Source: Yersinia rohdei ATCC 43380
GTDB taxonomy: Bacteria > Pseudomonadota > Gammaproteobacteria > Enterobacterales > Enterobacteriaceae
Reading direction: 5' to 3'
DNA length: 64,000 bases
Assembly: GCF_000173775.1 (NCBI RefSeq)
Contig: NZ_ACCD01000005.1
Location: 62,001-126,000 of the forward strand
The notes below the pieces were generated by a model, which had not been told where the DNA came from, did not search any database, and saw only the letters and a program-made list of their open reading frames with translations. Both the position numbers and the translations under genes were made by a program. Below are positions 63,207-64,000 of this stretch, in pieces. Numbering within the stretch: position 1 is the stretch's first letter; each line of letters starts with the position of its first letter.

Positions 63207-63542
63207 TTACTGGAACATACTGTTCAGGTAGCGCAATAACATTTCCCTTGAACTAAAACCGTGGGCAATACCGTAACGATCTTCAGCTTCACCTGCCAAA
63301 TAAAGCGGGAACTCAACATATTTATCACTGATACGAAGTGTTGCCGTAGGTGTAGCAAATAACAAACTTTTGTCTTTTTGCGCCGGGTGGATAACCAATG
63401 CTGTCCTGCCCATACGGGCTTCGCGGTTCACATACACATAATGAGCTGCTTTCCGATAGCCATAAGCCTGATCAACCGTATAATCCCGCTCAAAGCCGGC
63501 ATTCTCCAAGACTCTAGCCACTTCATCTGGCCGTAAATACAT
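63207..63542 (-). CDS. DUF2002 family protein
   Basis: A 111-residue conserved enterobacterial protein starting [18 protein letters not shown], with [27 protein letters not shown] and the late [21 protein letters not shown] remember this as the DUF2002 family; function is unknown. AGAGGGGA precedes the ATG. It converges on the DUF1198 gene. Confidence 0.75.
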   Translation of the reverse strand: MYLRPDEVARVLENAGFERDYTVDQAYGYRKAAHYVYVNREARMGRTALVIHPAQKDKSLLFATPTATLRISDKYVEFPLYLAGEAEDRYGIAHGFSSREMLLRYLNSMFQ

Positions 63543-63639
63543 TTATTTCCCCTCTTTTTAACTCCAATTGAGCGACCTTACCGCAATAAATAAGGGAAAC
63601 CACGTATTTATTAGCCCAAAGCTGCTATTTCGGAATAGT

Positions 63640-64000
63640 CTAAATACCATCGAGCCGAGCCGCATTATCAGCTTGCTGCTGTCGCTGTATTAGCCGCAAT
63701 GTGAGTAATACACCCAAGACCACAATTAATGCGGCCCCCAGATAAATCGTAGGAATACCAAATTGGCTAATAGCTAGCCCTGCCAATGGGCCGGTTATCC
63801 CCAGCCCTAAATCCAGAAATGCAGAATAGGTGCCCAGTGCCGAACCCTGATTTTGAGGTTCCACTTGCTTAACAGCTTCAACACCTAAGGCAGGGAAAAC
63901 TAAGGAGAAACCCGCCCCCGCTAATAATGCACCAATCTGCACCATCCAAGGCGCATTTGCGCCCCAAATTAGCAATAACCCGGCTATTTCTATCAATAAG
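63640..64000 (-). CDS. MFS transporter, YfcJ/YhhS family (C-terminal part, cut by window end)
   Basis: Only the last 120 residues are inside the window; the frame is open past 64000. Four hydrophobic helices with AGAGFSLVFPALGVEAVKQV, NQGSALGTYSAFLDLGLG and ITGPLAGLAISQFG match the C-terminal half of the YfcJ/YhhS group of sugar or drug efflux transporters. The substrate is not known. Confidence 0.8.
   Translation of the reverse strand, partial: LLIEIAGLLLIWGANAPWMVQIGALLAGAGFSLVFPALGVEAVKQVEPQNQGSALGTYSAFLDLGLGITGPLAGLAISQFGIPTIYLGAALIVVLGVLLTLRLIQRQQQADNAARLDGI

Noticed and set aside
1-64000. CRISPR array
   Set aside because: No series of regularly spaced identical repeats of 24-40 bases was seen; the few direct repeats are pairs with short or long irregular spacing.

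Overview
The window looks like a chromosome segment of Yersinia, most likely of the enterocolitica / environmental-species group. The main reason is the arrangement ynt (nickel ABC transporter) - ureABCEFGD - urea channel - NiCoT nickel permease, which is the Yersinia urease locus. The housekeeping blocks recN-bamE, rnfH-ratA and smpB-ssrA are enterobacterial. The species cannot be fixed from reading alone.

Layout. (1) 1-3145: core genes recN (5' cut off), bamE, rnfH, ratA, smpB and the tmRNA gene ssrA. (2) 3145-28760: a genomic island of about 25.6 kb at the ssrA 3' end. It starts with a P4-type integrase and carries an AlpA-like regulator, small unrecognised proteins, a recombinase-like protein without its catalytic residues, and an inovirus-Gp2/YfjJ-like protein. 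A probable defence block follows (8.4-23.2 kb): an unrecognised divergent pair, one member with a nuclease-like motif; a Gabija-like OLD nuclease plus UvrD helicase; an HNH - zinc ribbon - membrane protein; an IS3-family element; and a three-gene operon with two phospholipase-D-like proteins. The right arm is a CP4-57-like set: GTPase, WYL regulator, two exported proteins, DUF932, RadC-like, YeeU-like antitoxin and CbtA-like toxin. The pair of TAGGCACC repeats next to the integrase recurs at the right end with the same 12-base spacing. (3) 28.76-33.9 kb: decayed material. It holds a second ssrA-end copy with an integrase stub, two further arm-site-like repeat pairs, phage gene remnants (tail-fibre assembly, DUF968), a DUF1493 gene pair, and an unlisted 58-residue GhoT/OrtT-like membrane toxin. 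(4) 33.9-45.5 kb: core metabolism and transport, including ycgJ, a chitobiose PTS operon using a GH1 6-phospho-beta-glucosidase, a PQQ-type sugar dehydrogenase, an aldo-keto reductase, twin crcB fluoride channels, kch and hdeB. (5) 45.6-59.6 kb: nickel import, urea import and urease, one functional unit for acid survival through ammonia production; hdeB next to it fits the same theme. (6) 59.6-64 kb: a membrane protein, a broken GlxA-type regulator, a cold-shock gene, small DUF genes and the end of an MFS transporter gene.

Best candidates for something undescribed are the PLD operon (18977-23208), the divergent nuclease-like pair (8410-11655) beside the Gabija-like genes, the HNH/zinc-ribbon/membrane protein (16093-16821), and the A9-run frameshift pair at 5950-6635. 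All functions are read from motifs and family memory; no search was run.
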